This document shows, piece by piece, positions 1 to 8,952 of a DNA stretch of 64,000 bases. The stretch's first letter is position 1. Each line of letters starts with the position of its first letter. The position numbers and the translations under genes are program-made. The DNA lies in contig WKKR01000007.1 in assembly GCA_009684525.1 (NCBI GenBank), positions 1-64,000 of the forward strand, read 5' to 3'. This DNA comes from Geobacter sp. GTDB lineage: Bacteria; Desulfobacterota; Desulfuromonadia; Geobacterales; DSM-12255. The notes beneath the pieces were generated by a model that did not search any database, was not told the origin of the DNA, and was given only the letters and a program-made list of their open reading frames with translations.

Positions 1-10
1 TTGTTCGACC

Positions 11-673
11 ATGGCTCGCATTTCTCGAATTGTCGTCCCCGGCTATCCACATCATGTCACCCAACGTGGGGTCCGCTCCATGGATGTCTTTCACTCCGAT
101 GAGGATCGTCGCGCCTATCTTGCCTTTTTGTCTGAGGAGGCCGCGCGGTTCAATGTCGAAATCCTGTCCTGGTGCCTCATGACGAACCATGTCCATTTCA
201 TTGCAGTGCCCAACAGTGAGACATCACTTGCCCGCGGCTTCGGAGAAGCCCATCGTCGCTACACTCGCATGAAAAACTTCTCTCAGGGGGTTCGTGGCTA
301 CCTTTTCCAGGGAAGATTCAGTTCGTGCGTGCTCGATCAGCGGCACCTGCTAGCGGCTGCCCGCTATGTGGCATTAAACCCGGTTGTTGCCGGCATGGTC
401 GAAACACCCTGGGAATATCCTTGGTCAAGCACTCGCTACCACTGCGGATTGTCGGACCATGACCCACTGGTGAAGGACCGGACACTGTTGGGACTGGTTA
501 CGGATTGGAGAGAGTTTTTAAGCTGCAAAGCGAGCACGGAACCGGACCGGCTTCAGCAATCCATTCGTACCGGCCGTCCGGCAGGTGATGAACAATTTAT
601 TGCCGCGATTGAGAACCTGACGGGACGTGAGTTGAAGATAAAGCCCGCGGGAAGGCCCTCTAAATCAGCATAA
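11..673 (+). CDS. REP-associated tyrosine transposase (IS200-like, Y1_Tnp)
   Basis: A 220-residue single-domain Y1 transposase of the RAYT type. The HUH metal-binding motif is seen as NHVHF (His60 and His62), and the likely nucleophile is Tyr119 in the family-typical RYVALNPV segment. Enzymes of this family nick single-stranded DNA at hairpin repeats; RAYTs are usually single-copy genes serving dispersed REP sequences rather than full insertion sequences. The length is normal for the family and no frame damage is visible. It ends 8 bases before a cluster of short direct repeats that could be its substrate. The ATG start is 10 bases inside the window edge, so its upstream region cannot be judged. 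Confidence 0.9.
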   Translation: MARISRIVVPGYPHHVTQRGVRSMDVFHSDEDRRAYLAFLSEEAARFNVEILSWCLMTNHVHFIAVPNSETSLARGFGEAHRRYTRMKNFSQGVRGYLFQGRFSSCVLDQRHLLAAARYVALNPVVAGMVETPWEYPWSSTRYHCGLSDHDPLVKDRTLLGLVTDWREFLSCKASTEPDRLQQSIRTGRPAGDEQFIAAIENLTGRELKIKPAGRPSKSA

Positions 674-680
674 TGGGTAT

Positions 681-733
681 TGTGTCCCCCGATTATGCGC
701 CCGATTATGCCGATTATGTGTCCCCCGATTATG
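681..733. repeat. Short direct repeats beside the transposase gene
   Basis: TGTGTCCCCCGATTATG occurs at 681-697 and again at 717-733, with two further partial copies ending in CGATTATG between them. The repeats lie directly after the transposase stop codon and at the point where homology to the BrnT toxin begins, so they may mark a transposase-linked rearrangement. The link to the transposase is inferred. Confidence 0.7.
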
Positions 734-913
734 ATCGCGGAAGATGTGAATCACAGCGACAAGGAAATGCGTTACTATTGTTTTGGCAAGGCCGGAGATG
801 GCATTATCACGGTACGCTTCACGTATCGCAATAACGTGATTCGGATATTTGGAGCCGGTTACTGGCGGAAGGGAAAGGCGATTTATGAGCACGAAAATAA
901 AATACACCGATGA
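734..913 (+). pseudogene. Remnant of a BrnT-type RNase toxin (N-terminus lost)
   Basis: The frame carries the C-terminal half of a BrnT-like toxin: an HSDKE segment, then strands equivalent to the BrnT core (GIITVRFTYR, NNVIRIFGAGY) and the terminal charged helix. The N-terminal strand and helix that normally begin BrnT are missing; the upstream part of the open frame (from ATG at 680) is only repeat-derived sequence. It overlaps the start of the antitoxin-like gene by 29 bases, the arrangement usual for brnT-brnA. It is unlikely to make an active RNase. The assignment rests on pattern similarity, so confidence is moderate. Confidence 0.6.
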
Positions 914-1166
914 ACCATTAGGCGAGATAAAGATAACTCCAGACTTTCTCCCCTCTCCCGCAGAGTTGGCGTTTCGCGAGGAGTCGGTTAAGGTGACCAT
1001 CTCCCTCAGCAAGAAGAGCATCGAGTTTTTCAAGTCTGAGGCATCGAAATATCATACGCAATATCAGCGCATGATCCGGCAATTGCTTGATACATATGCT
1101 GACGCACAGTCGGAACAGCCAACAAAGCGCTCAACCGGTCGTGCGAAAAAACTGCACGCCGGTTAG
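885..1166 (+). CDS. BrnA/CopG-like antitoxin
   Basis: A 93-residue protein with an acidic N-terminus (residues 1-32) followed by a ribbon-helix-helix segment at roughly 34-75 (VKVTISLSKKSIEFFK then SEASKYHTQYQRMIRQLL), as in BrnA antitoxins that bind and repress their own promoter. The ATG at 885 is preferred over an upstream in-frame start at 849 because it gives the usual BrnA N-terminus and the usual overlap with the toxin frame. With the toxin partner truncated it may be an orphan antitoxin or a free DNA-binding protein. Confidence 0.65.
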   Translation: MSTKIKYTDEPLGEIKITPDFLPSPAELAFREESVKVTISLSKKSIEFFKSEASKYHTQYQRMIRQLLDTYADAQSEQPTKRSTGRAKKLHAG

Positions 1167-1253
1167 CTCTCCCCCGCTGGGCGAAGGAGAACAGGGAGCT
1201 GATACGTTCGGAATGGTATAGACTGAACCGGGAATCGATCGGGAGATAGCATT

Positions 1254-1520
1254 ATGAACCAGCAGACAATCAGATCCGTTGCCGCTGAATCGCCTCCATG
1301 TCTGGAGATTGTCTGGCGCTCCGGCAAACGGACGAGGGTCGATGTCTCCGAGTTTCTGGACTCGCCGGGATATGAAAGTCTGAAGGAGCCGGATTTCTTT
1401 GCAACGGTTGCCGTCGAAGAATGGGGGCACGGGGTTGAGTGGGACGCTGGCCTGTATCGGTTGGGAAGCCCTTCGGGTGCAAGACGCAGCGTGATTGCTG
1501 CCAACAAAGAGCGACCATGA
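1254..1520 (+). CDS. DUF2442 domain protein
   Basis: An 88-residue protein matching the DUF2442 pattern: a strand with LEIVWRSGKRTRVDV, a VSEFL turn, a PDFFATV strand and a closing W-DAG-LY motif. Family members often sit next to DUF4160 proteins in toxin-antitoxin-like pairs, but no partner is seen here. Its stop codon overlaps the start of the following iron-sulphur gene by four bases (ATGA), so the two are probably co-translated. Function unknown. Confidence 0.7.
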   Translation: MNQQTIRSVAAESPPCLEIVWRSGKRTRVDVSEFLDSPGYESLKEPDFFATVAVEEWGHGVEWDAGLYRLGSPSGARRSVIAANKERP

Positions 1521-3082
1521 AAAAGCCCACCTCCGCCCGCATCAGCCAACTACTCTTCCTGGCCCTGTTCCTGATCCTGTTCGTGAAGACCGAGTACCGG
1601 GGCAACGACCAGGTGGGGGCTGCAGTGAACAGCTTCTTCCGTGCCGACCCGCTGGTGCTGGTGAGCTACGTCCTGTCCTCCCGCACCTTTACCTGGCTGC
1701 TTCTGCCCGCGCTGGTGACGACGGTTGCCACGGCGCTTCTGGGGCGGTTCTTTTGCGGATGGATCTGCCCGCTCGGCACGGTGCTCGACCTGGTGACGAC
1801 ACGGATCAGGAAACGGGGGCCGCTGCCCCTGTTGACCGGCAACGCCAAATACTGGCTCCTGCTGCCGCTCCTCTTTGCCGCCCTGTTCGGCGTCAACCTT
1901 GCCGGGCTCTTCGATCCCATCGCCCTGTTGCTCCGCGCCCTCACCTTTGCCGTCTATCCTCTTATGGGCGACGGGGTCAGGCAGGTCTGGGTCGGCCTCT
2001 ACCGTGTCATGGGGGACGGTCGCGACACCATTGCCCCGGCTTATGCGCTTCTGCGGGATTATCTCCTCCCGTTCCGCGACACCTTCTATCCCCTGGCCTT
2101 TACCTCGCTCTTCCTCTTCGCCGGCATCCTCTTTCTGGAACGGTATGAGCCGCGCAGCTGGTGCCGCCGTCTCTGCCCGCTCGGGACCCTGCTCGGCGTC
2201 ATCGGCCGGTTTTCGGCCCTGCGCCGGACGCCGGTAAAGCTCTGCGGCGACTGTGGGGCCTGCAGGGAGCTCTGCCCGACCTCCTTCGACCGGGAGCTGC
2301 TGCAGCAGGACGAGTGCATCCTCTGCATGGAGTGTTCGCTTCACTGCCCGCATCAGCGGGTCAGGTTCCGGCTCGCCTCTCCCTTGCCGGGTGACCAGGC
2401 GTTTCAGCCCGGCCGTCGCGTCCTCCTGGGGGGCCTGGCTGCCGGCTTCTTCGCCTCTCGCCTCTTCAGGTTCCGCGATCCGGTTGCCCATGCCCGCCTG
2501 CTGCGCCCCCCCGGTGTCCGCGACGAGGCCGATTTTCTCGACAAGTGTGTCAGGTGCGGGGAATGCCTGAAGGTCTGCCTGCGGAGCGCCCTCTACCCGG
2601 CGGTGCTGCAGGCAGGGGTGGAAGGGCTCTATACCCCGGTGGTGATCCCCAGGCTCGGCTATTGCGAATACAACTGCACCCTCTGCGGCCAGGTCTGCCC
2701 AACCGGCGCCATCCCAGAACTCGATCCGGCGCGGAAGCGGCGGGAGGTAATCGGCAAGGCAGTCTTCGACAAGAACCATTGCCTTCCCTTTGCCCGCCAG
2801 ACCGACTGCATCGTCTGCGAGGAGCACTGCCCGATACCGCAGAAGGCGATCCGCTCCCGCGTCGAGGAGCAGATCACGCCTGACGGCCGTAGGGTGTCGG
2901 TCCAGGTCCCCTATGTGGTGGAGAGCCTCTGCAACGGCTGCGGTATCTGCGAATATGTCTGCCCGCTGGAGGGGAAGTCCGGCATCGATATCTTTGCCGT
3001 GAAGGATCGGACCCCCCTGAAAGAGGAGAGTGAGGCGTCAGCCCCCGCAGACAGCCAATCCACGGACGACCCCTATCGCTGA
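1517..3082 (+). CDS. Membrane-anchored polyferredoxin, NapH/NapG-like fusion
   Basis: A 521-residue protein starting at ATG 1517; an upstream in-frame start at 1439 would overlap the DUF2442 gene and adds no recognisable sequence. The N-terminal half resembles NapH/CcoG membrane ferredoxins: several hydrophobic helices with the paired CGWICPLGT and CRRLCPLGT motifs, then cytoplasmic-type clusters CGDCGACRELCP and CILCMECSLHCP. After a twin-arginine-like GRRVLLGGLAAG segment, a NapG/MauM-like half carries four more cysteine clusters (CVRCGECLKVC, CTLCGQVCP, CIVCEEHCP, CNGCGICEYVCP). It should pass electrons from the quinol pool to a periplasmic or cytoplasmic partner. No nap reductase genes are nearby, so the acceptor is unknown. 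Confidence 0.8.
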   Translation: MKKPTSARISQLLFLALFLILFVKTEYRGNDQVGAAVNSFFRADPLVLVSYVLSSRTFTWLLLPALVTTVATALLGRFFCGWICPLGTVLDLVTTRIRKRGPLPLLTGNAKYWLLLPLLFAALFGVNLAGLFDPIALLLRALTFAVYPLMGDGVRQVWVGLYRVMGDGRDTIAPAYALLRDYLLPFRDTFYPLAFTSLFLFAGILFLERYEPRSWCRRLCPLGTLLGVIGRFSALRRTPVKLCGDCGACRELCPTSFDRELLQQDECILCMECSLHCPHQRVRFRLASPLPGDQAFQPGRRVLLGGLAAGFFASRLFRFRDPVAHARLLRPPGVRDEADFLDKCVRCGECLKVCLRSALYPAVLQAGVEGLYTPVVIPRLGYCEYNCTLCGQVCPTGAIPELDPARKRREVIGKAVFDKNHCLPFARQTDCIVCEEHCPIPQKAIRSRVEEQITPDGRRVSVQVPYVVESLCNGCGICEYVCPLEGKSGIDIFAVKDRTPLKEESEASAPADSQSTDDPYR

Positions 3083-3179
3083 ACGACCCAGATGCGTGGC
3101 CTGCGGATAGGGCTTTGGTGTTGACGACGGCCATTTCTCTGGTACTCATTGAGGTAGCCATTCGCTCAAGGAGAATGCC

Positions 3180-3959
3180 ATGTCTCTCATCACCACCGAG
3201 CTGCAGAACGATATCGGCACCATTGCCTTCAATTACGGCAAATATCGCAACATACTCTCCAAGGCATTGATCGACGAGATGATCCAGGCCATCGAGGCCC
3301 TGCAGAAGAGCAAGGCCAGGGTCCTCATCATCCGCGCGCCCAAGGGGAGCACGGTCTGGTCTGCCGGCCATGATGTACGCGAGCTCCCTCTGCCTGGGCG
3401 CGACCCTCTTGCCTATCACGATCCGCTGGTGACGGTCCTGCGCGCGGTGCAGAATCTCCCCATGCCGGTCATAGCCATGATCGAGGGGAGCGTCTGGGGG
3501 GGCGCCTGCGACCTGGCGCTCTCCTGTGACATCCTGATCGGCGGCAGCAGCTGCAGCTTTTGCATGACGCCGGCCAAGATCGGCGTGCCATACAATGTCA
3601 CCGGTATCCTCCATTTCATCAATATCATGGGGGTGAACACGGCCAAGGAGATGTTCTTCACCGCCCAGCCCATCTCCGCGGAAAAGGCCTGCACCATCGG
3701 CATACTCAATCACCTGGTGGAAGACGACCAGTTGGAGGAGTTCACCTACGACATGGCCCGCAAGATTTCCCACAACAGCCCGCTCTCCATTGCCGTGATC
3801 AAGGAGCAGATCCGCCTGCTGGCAAGCGCGCACCCCATGAGCCCCCTCACCTTCGAGCGGGTCCAGGGGCTTCGCCGCCAGGTCTACGACAGCAACGACT
3901 ATGCAGAGGGGATCCGGGCGTTCAACGAGAAACGAAAGCCGCAATTTACCGGAGAATAG
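3180..3959 (+). CDS. scpB: Methylmalonyl-CoA decarboxylase (crotonase family)
   Basis: A 259-residue crotonase-fold enzyme that closely follows Escherichia coli ScpB (261 residues) along its length, including SAGHDVREL (61-69) and the oxyanion-hole/substrate segment EGSVWGGACDLALSCD (102 onward), and the shared C-terminal FEKRKP-like end. ScpB decarboxylates methylmalonyl-CoA to propionyl-CoA. The W-G-G pattern and the GRDPLAYHDPL loop favour ScpB over a generic enoyl-CoA hydratase. It lies 57 bases before the EF-G gene. A mutase or CoA-transferase partner is not in the window. Confidence 0.85.
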   Translation: MSLITTELQNDIGTIAFNYGKYRNILSKALIDEMIQAIEALQKSKARVLIIRAPKGSTVWSAGHDVRELPLPGRDPLAYHDPLVTVLRAVQNLPMPVIAMIEGSVWGGACDLALSCDILIGGSSCSFCMTPAKIGVPYNVTGILHFINIMGVNTAKEMFFTAQPISAEKACTIGILNHLVEDDQLEEFTYDMARKISHNSPLSIAVIKEQIRLLASAHPMSPLTFERVQGLRRQVYDSNDYAEGIRAFNEKRKPQFTGE

Positions 3960-4016
3960 CCACGCAACCCGACGGCCGAGCCGTCGACCATCCATTCCCA
4001 GACTACGAGCAGATCC

Positions 4017-6077
4017 ATGACCCATCCACCATTGGCGCAGATCCGCAACATCGGCATCATCTCCCATATCGACGCGGGCAAGACCACGGTTTCCGAGCGC
4101 ATTCTCTACTACAGCGGCGAAACGCACAAGATGGGCGAGGTCCACGAAGGCCAGGCAGTGATGGACTGGATGCCCCAGGAGCAGGAGCGGGGGATCACCA
4201 TCACCGCCTCGGCCACCTCCTGCCGCTGGGGAGACGTCTGGATCAACCTGATCGATACCCCCGGCCACATCGACTTCACCATCGAGGTGGAACGGACGCT
4301 CCGGGTGCTGGACGGCGCGGTTGCCATATTCAGCGCGGTCGAAGGGGTGCAGCCCCAGAGCGAGTCGGTCTGGCGCCAGGCCGAGCGCTACCGGGTTCCG
4401 AGGATCTGCTTCATCAACAAGCTGGACCGCGTCGGGGCCGATTTCCGGATGGTCGTTGCCCAGATGGAGCGGCGCCTGAATGCCCGGCCGGTGCTGCTGC
4501 AGCTCCCCATCGGCAACGAGGGGGCGTTTGGCGGGGTGGTGGATCTCCTCCGGGAGACGGCGCTCTTCTTCAACGAGACCGATCTGGGACGGACCGTTAC
4601 CGCTGCTCCTATCCCCGATGCGCTGCGTGAGGTGGCAGCCCGTGCCCGCGAGGCGCTGGTGGAGGCGGCGGCAGATTTCGACGACACCATCCTGGACGAT
4701 TTCCTCTCCGCTGCCCCGGTCAGTGCCGAGCGCCTGATTGCGGCGTTGCGGCAGGGGACCCTGGCCTGCCGGATCTTCCCGGTCCTGCTCGGTTCGGCCC
4801 TGCGCAACAAGGGGGTGCAGCCGCTCCTCGATGCGGTGGCCGCCTTTCTGCCGTCGCCGCTGGATGTCCCACCCGTCGAGGCTGTGCAGCCGGGCGGCGA
4901 GACTACGGCCATTGCCTGCGATCCTGCGGCGCCGTTCTGTGCCCTTGCCTTCAAGGTCGTGGCGGACGAGGGGCGCAAGCTCACCTACCTGCGGGTCTAT
5001 GCGGGGCGTCTGAAGGCCGGCGGAGCCACCCGCAACAGTTCCCGGGGAAAGTTCGAGAAGGCAGCCCGCCTGTTCCGGATGCATGCCCATCGCCGCGAAT
5101 CGGTGGAGGAGGCGATAGCCGGGGAGATCGTGGCGGTCTCCGGCTTCAAGGATGCCCTCACCGGCGATACCATCTGCGAGCCGGGGCACGAGGTGATCCT
5201 GGCCGGTCTGACCGTGCCCGAACCGGTGGTCTCCCTGGCCGTGGAGCCGAAGGGGGTGGACGACCGCGACAAGCTCCTCCCCGCCCTGGAGCGGTTGCAG
5301 TGGGAAGACCCCACCTTCAGGGTGCACGAGGACCCGGAGACCGGCCAGACCATCCTCACCGGCATGGGGGAGCTGCATCTGGAGATCATCGGCGACCGGC
5401 TGCAACGGGAATTCGGGGTGGGGATCAAGACCGGCCGGCCCCAGGTGGTCTATCGGGAGACCCTGAAAAAGGGGGTGGTCTGGCGCGAGGTCTTTCGCGT
5501 GGAGCAGGATGGCAGGGCTCTGGGCGGCGAGGTGCTGCTGGCGATCACCCCCCTGGAGCGGGGTGCCGGGGTGAGGATCGGCCTCGAAGCCCTGACGGAT
5601 GGGCCGCTGCCGCCTCTTTTACGTTCCGCCCTGGCGGACAGCCTCAATCAGGCCTGTGCAGCCGGTGGTGTGGCCGGATATCCGCTGACCGACCTTGCCG
5701 TTGAGGTGCGCGAGGCCCCCTTCGAGCCGGGGGTGACCAGCGAGGCCGGGGTGCGGGCAGCGGCGCAGCGCGGCCTTAACAGGGCGCTACGTGATGCCGG
5801 CGTGATCCTTTTGGAACCGATCATGTCGCTGGAGATCACCACCCCCAACGATACCACCGGCCGGGTGATGGGGTCGCTCCAGCAGAAACGGGGCAGGATC
5901 GAGGGGATCGAGGTGCAGGGGGAGCTGGAGGTCATCCGCGCCCTGGTGCCGCTGGCCGAGATGTTCGGCTTTATGACCGAGCTGCGTAGCGCCACCAAGG
6001 GGCGCGGCACCTTCAGCATGGAGTTCCATTCCTTTGCCGCTGCCCCCCAGGAGGTACAACAGCGCTTTTCCCTCTGA
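4017..6077 (+). CDS. Elongation factor G, second-type paralogue
   Basis: A 686-residue translational GTPase. G1 is HIDAGKTT (17-24), the switch region ERGITIT follows near 57, G3 is DTPGH (80-84) and G4 is NKLD (134-137); the C-terminal half has the EF-G domain IV/V pattern ([16 protein letters not shown]). EF-G drives translocation or, for some paralogues, ribosome recycling. It stands apart from any rpsL/rpsG/tuf cluster, so it is probably the extra EF-G that many delta-proteobacteria carry rather than the main fusA; that is inference. A strong terminator follows 27 bases after the stop. Confidence 0.88.
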   Translation: MTHPPLAQIRNIGIISHIDAGKTTVSERILYYSGETHKMGEVHEGQAVMDWMPQEQERGITITASATSCRWGDVWINLIDTPGHIDFTIEVERTLRVLDGAVAIFSAVEGVQPQSESVWRQAERYRVPRICFINKLDRVGADFRMVVAQMERRLNARPVLLQLPIGNEGAFGGVVDLLRETALFFNETDLGRTVTAAPIPDALREVAARAREALVEAAADFDDTILDDFLSAAPVSAERLIAALRQGTLACRIFPVLLGSALRNKGVQPLLDAVAAFLPSPLDVPPVEAVQPGGETTAIACDPAAPFCALAFKVVADEGRKLTYLRVYAGRLKAGGATRNSSRGKFEKAARLFRMHAHRRESVEEAIAGEIVAVSGFKDALTGDTICEPGHEVILAGLTVPEPVVSLAVEPKGVDDRDKLLPALERLQWEDPTFRVHEDPETGQTILTGMGELHLEIIGDRLQREFGVGIKTGRPQVVYRETLKKGVVWREVFRVEQDGRALGGEVLLAITPLERGAGVRIGLEALTDGPLPPLLRSALADSLNQACAAGGVAGYPLTDLAVEVREAPFEPGVTSEAGVRAAAQRGLNRALRDAGVILLEPIMSLEITTPNDTTGRVMGSLQQKRGRIEGIEVQGELEVIRALVPLAEMFGFMTELRSATKGRGTFSMEFHSFAAAPQEVQQRFSL

Positions 6078-6103
6078 CGGCAGCAGTGCCGAATTGATCC
6101 ACG

Positions 6104-6140
6104 AAACCGGGATGCTCACTATGAGCTCCCGGTTTTTTTT
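6104..6140 (+). terminator. Rho-independent terminator after the EF-G gene
   Basis: A stem of AAACCGGGA with TCCCGGTTT, extended by an inner GCTC/GAGC pair around an ACTAT loop, is followed by an eight-T tract. Confidence 0.9.
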
Positions 6141-6262
6141 CATGAGAATTCCAGGTAGATGGGAATCAGGGGCGTCTTGTTGACCGGAATAGTCGGTGAT
6201 ATGTGGAAACGCTAAAAATGCCGGCATGTTGAATGTATTGCTGATTATTTTTGTAAATAACC

Positions 6263-6289
6263 TAAACTTTCTCATTGGAATGCCGACTT
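6263..6289 (+). promoter_or_regulatory. Sigma-28 (FliA)-like promoter for the haem chemotaxis receptor
   Basis: TAAA at 6263-6266 is followed after exactly 15 bases by GCCGACTT at 6282-6289, matching the flagellar sigma factor pattern (TAAA, 15 bases, GCCGATAA) with two mismatches in the -10. It lies about 100 bases before the receptor start codon. The rest of the 312-base gap between the EF-G and receptor genes holds only the terminator at 6104 and no gene that I can see. Confidence 0.7.
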
Positions 6290-6389
6290 AAAAGTGAGGA
6301 TGGTGTTCCGGGCATTGTTGCCTGCTTCTGGGCAGCGGTCGCACTTTTCGTGTCGGGACACTGCCAACCATACCGAGCGGAGGCGGATC

Positions 6390-7973
6390 ATGTTCAGGAA
6401 GAGTCTGGCGTTGAAGGTGTTGGGCATACTCGGGATAAGCCTGAGTCTCGGTTTTATCGCTCTCGGGGCGGTGTCGCTCTGGTTGCAGGCTAAGTCGACC
6501 ACCACCCTGCAGCTCAAGAATGCGCGGAACGTCTCTGCCATCATAGCCAACGACATCGACGAATACATGATGAAGGGCGACTCCAAGCTGGTGACGAAAT
6601 ATATCGACGACGCCAAGAAGAAGAAATTCGTCCTGGACCTGAAGATCTACAATCCGGAGGGGAAGGAGTCGGAGGCAGCGAAGGAGGCCCAACCGAACAA
6701 GGAGGTCGTCAAGGCGATCGAGACAGGTAAGGAGGTGGAGACCACCGCCGTGGAGGAGGGCATCCACGTGCTCAACCTGGCGGTCCCCCTGGAGAACGAG
6801 GAGCGGTGCAAGGAGTGCCACGACAAGGAGCCCAAATACCTGGGGGGGATATCCCTGAAAACCTCGGTCCAGGACGGTTATGACAGCTCCCGGAATCTCG
6901 CCTTCATGCTGATGGGGACCGGGGTCTGCTTCTTTTTCATCCTCCTCGCCACGATCTACCTCTTCATGCGAAAGGCGGTCATCAACCATATCCTGAAGTT
7001 CGTGAAAACGGTGGAGGAGCTTGCCAGCGCTGGCGGCGATCTCACCCGGACCCTGCCGGTCTCTTCGGGTGACGAGATCGGGGCCCTGGCCGAGGGGATC
7101 AACAAGCTCATCTCCAAGATCCGCGACATCATGACCAAGATTGCCGGCAATGCCCAGCAGCTCTCGGTGGCGGCTCGCCAGCTTTCCGAGACGTCAGAAC
7201 GGATGGTGAGCGGCATCGGTGAGGCAGTAGGCCAGACAGGTACGGTGGCCACGGCCAGCGAGGAGATGGCGGCCACCTCGTGCGAGATCGCTCACAATTG
7301 CGTGGCTGCTGCCGACGAGTCGAAAAAGGCCAGCAGTTCGGCCACTGCCGGGACGCAGGTGGTCGAGAGCACTGTCTCGGTCATGAACCGCATCGCTGGC
7401 AAGGTCAAACAGTCTGCCGCAACCATCGAGGTTCTGGGGAAGAAATCCGACCAGATCGGCGAGATCATCGTCGCCATCCAGGATATCGCCGACCAGACCA
7501 ACCTGCTGGCGCTGAACGCTGCCATCGAGGCAGCCCGCGCAGGCGAGCAGGGGCGCGGCTTTGCCGTGGTTGCGGATGAGGTGCGGGCTCTGGCCGAGCG
7601 GACCACCAAGGCAACCCGCGAGATCGGGGAGATGATCAAGGGGATCCAGTCGGATACGAAGGGCGCCGTATCGGCCATGGAGGAGGGGGTGAAGGAGGTT
7701 GCGGCAGGGACGTCCGAGGCTGCCAGATCGGGTGATGCCCTGAACGAGATCCTGGAACAGATCAATTCAGTGACCATGCAGGTGAACCAGATCGCCACTG
7801 CCGCGGAGCAGCAGACCGCCACCACCTCCGAGATCAGTCACAGCATCCTGCAGGTGACGACCGTTGTCAGGGAGACAGAGCAGGGAGCCCAGGAGACCGC
7901 GTCCGCAGCGGCGCAGCTGGCACACCTGGCCCAGGACCTGCAGCGGCTGGTGGGGCAGTTCAAGCTGGCCTGA
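6390..7973 (+). CDS. Methyl-accepting chemotaxis protein with periplasmic c-type haem site
   Basis: A 527-residue receptor. A first membrane helix (about 8-32), a periplasmic domain of about 135 residues, a second helix (about 170-192), HAMP, and a cytoplasmic signalling domain with the conserved hairpin tip ([19 protein letters not shown]). The periplasmic domain holds CKECH (140-144), a haem-attachment motif just before the second helix, as in Geobacter haem-containing PAS-type sensors; it probably senses redox state or a haem ligand. ATG 6390 has a GGAGG-type ribosome site eight bases upstream; a longer frame from 6294 would start inside the promoter. A sigma-28-like promoter indicates co-expression with motility genes. 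Confidence 0.9.
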   Translation: MFRKSLALKVLGILGISLSLGFIALGAVSLWLQAKSTTTLQLKNARNVSAIIANDIDEYMMKGDSKLVTKYIDDAKKKKFVLDLKIYNPEGKESEAAKEAQPNKEVVKAIETGKEVETTAVEEGIHVLNLAVPLENEERCKECHDKEPKYLGGISLKTSVQDGYDSSRNLAFMLMGTGVCFFFILLATIYLFMRKAVINHILKFVKTVEELASAGGDLTRTLPVSSGDEIGALAEGINKLISKIRDIMTKIAGNAQQLSVAARQLSETSERMVSGIGEAVGQTGTVATASEEMAATSCEIAHNCVAAADESKKASSSATAGTQVVESTVSVMNRIAGKVKQSAATIEVLGKKSDQIGEIIVAIQDIADQTNLLALNAAIEAARAGEQGRGFAVVADEVRALAERTTKATREIGEMIKGIQSDTKGAVSAMEEGVKEVAAGTSEAARSGDALNEILEQINSVTMQVNQIATAAEQQTATTSEISHSILQVTTVVRETEQGAQETASAAAQLAHLAQDLQRLVGQFKLA

Positions 7974-7993
7974 CAAAGGCCGGCAGCATACGG

Positions 7994-8101
7994 CTATTCC
8001 GCCTTTTCGAATTTTCCTTTTTCGTTGCACTGGGGGCATTTCTGGGGCTTGCAGCGCCCTTCCTTGCTGTAGCCGCAGACGGAACACTTCCAGACAGCCA
8101 T
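7994..8101 (-). CDS. RCKP-type rubredoxin-like mini-protein
   Basis: A 35-residue protein: two knuckles, CSVCGY and CPQCN, joined by a linker containing RCKP, ending in a lysine-rich tail. Four cysteines can bind one iron or zinc, as in the rubredoxin-like domain of rubrerythrins, here standing alone. It follows the hydrolase gene by 45 bases on the same strand. The cysteine spacing and the RCKP signature make it a real gene despite its size. Its redox partner is not identifiable. Confidence 0.8.
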   Translation of the reverse strand: MAVWKCSVCGYSKEGRCKPQKCPQCNEKGKFEKAE

Positions 8102-8146
8102 GTCGATCTCCTTTCGTTGTCCCCCTTTCGGGGCAGCAGTGTGTCA

Positions 8147-8944
8147 TCAGGCATCGAGCGATGCCAGGAACTCCAGAACCGGGGCGTTGAACGCCTTGAC
8201 GTCTTCCAGGTTGGCCAGGTGGCCGGTTTCCGGGATGATGCTGAGCCTGCAGCCGGGGATGCCGGCGGCAATGGCGGTGCTGGTCGCAGGCGGAGCGGCC
8301 CGGTCCTCTGCCGCGCCGATGGCCAGCGCCGGGACCCTGAAGCTGCCGAGCATCTGCGAATAGTCTTTGCGCTCCCGCATGGACAGAAGCCCGCCAGCCA
8401 GGCCGCGGCTGTCGTTGGCGACCATCCAGCCGTAGACCTCCTCCAGCAGCTTGGGGCGCTCCGTTACGGAGGCCGGGGCAAAGAGGAGCGATTCAAAGGC
8501 ATCGGCAACCACCTGGGGGCCGAATTTGCGAACGTCGCTGGCCAGCTGCAATCGGCGCTCCCTGGCTGACTCGTCGTCGGCCGTGCAGCGGGTAACGATG
8601 AAGATCGCCCCCCGCAACCGCTCCGGATAGCGCTCCAGCAGGTTGAACAGGACATACCCCCCCATGGACATCCCTCCCACCACCGCCTGATCAATCTCCA
8701 GGTAATCCAGCAGCGCAATCATGTCGTCGGCGAAAATATCCATGCTGTAGGGCCCCTCGGGGGCGTCGCTTTCGCCAAAGCCGCGCAGGTCGGGTGCGAT
8801 CACCCGGTAGCTAGACCGGGGGAGCTTGTTGAACTGCGGCCGCCACATCCGGCGGCAGAGGGGGAAGCCGTGGATGAGCAGCAGCGGCAGGCCGGTTTCC
8901 GTGTCGTCGTACGCCATCTGTATGCCGTTGATGATCGCCTGCAT
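8147..8944 (-). CDS. Alpha/beta-fold hydrolase
   Basis: A 265-residue soluble hydrolase with HGFPL (oxyanion-side motif, 25-29), the nucleophile elbow GMSMGG (Ser93), a likely acid in GAAEDRAAPP and a catalytic histidine in the C-terminal ETGHLANLE. This is the layout of the 3-oxoadipate enol-lactonase/BioH-like group, acting on esters or lactones; the substrate cannot be told. It lies eight bases downstream of the carbonic anhydrase gene and is probably in the same transcript. Confidence 0.85.
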   Translation of the reverse strand: MQAIINGIQMAYDDTETGLPLLLIHGFPLCRRMWRPQFNKLPRSSYRVIAPDLRGFGESDAPEGPYSMDIFADDMIALLDYLEIDQAVVGGMSMGGYVLFNLLERYPERLRGAIFIVTRCTADDESARERRLQLASDVRKFGPQVVADAFESLLFAPASVTERPKLLEEVYGWMVANDSRGLAGGLLSMRERKDYSQMLGSFRVPALAIGAAEDRAAPPATSTAIAAGIPGCRLSIIPETGHLANLEDVKAFNAPVLEFLASLDA

Positions 8945-8952
8945 GAACCCTC

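Noticed and set aside
2874-5405. Long minus-strand open frame (843 codons) opposite scpB and the EF-G gene
   Set aside because: It is the antisense shadow of two clear genes, with no family motif and biased His/Arg/Gly composition produced by GC-rich codons.
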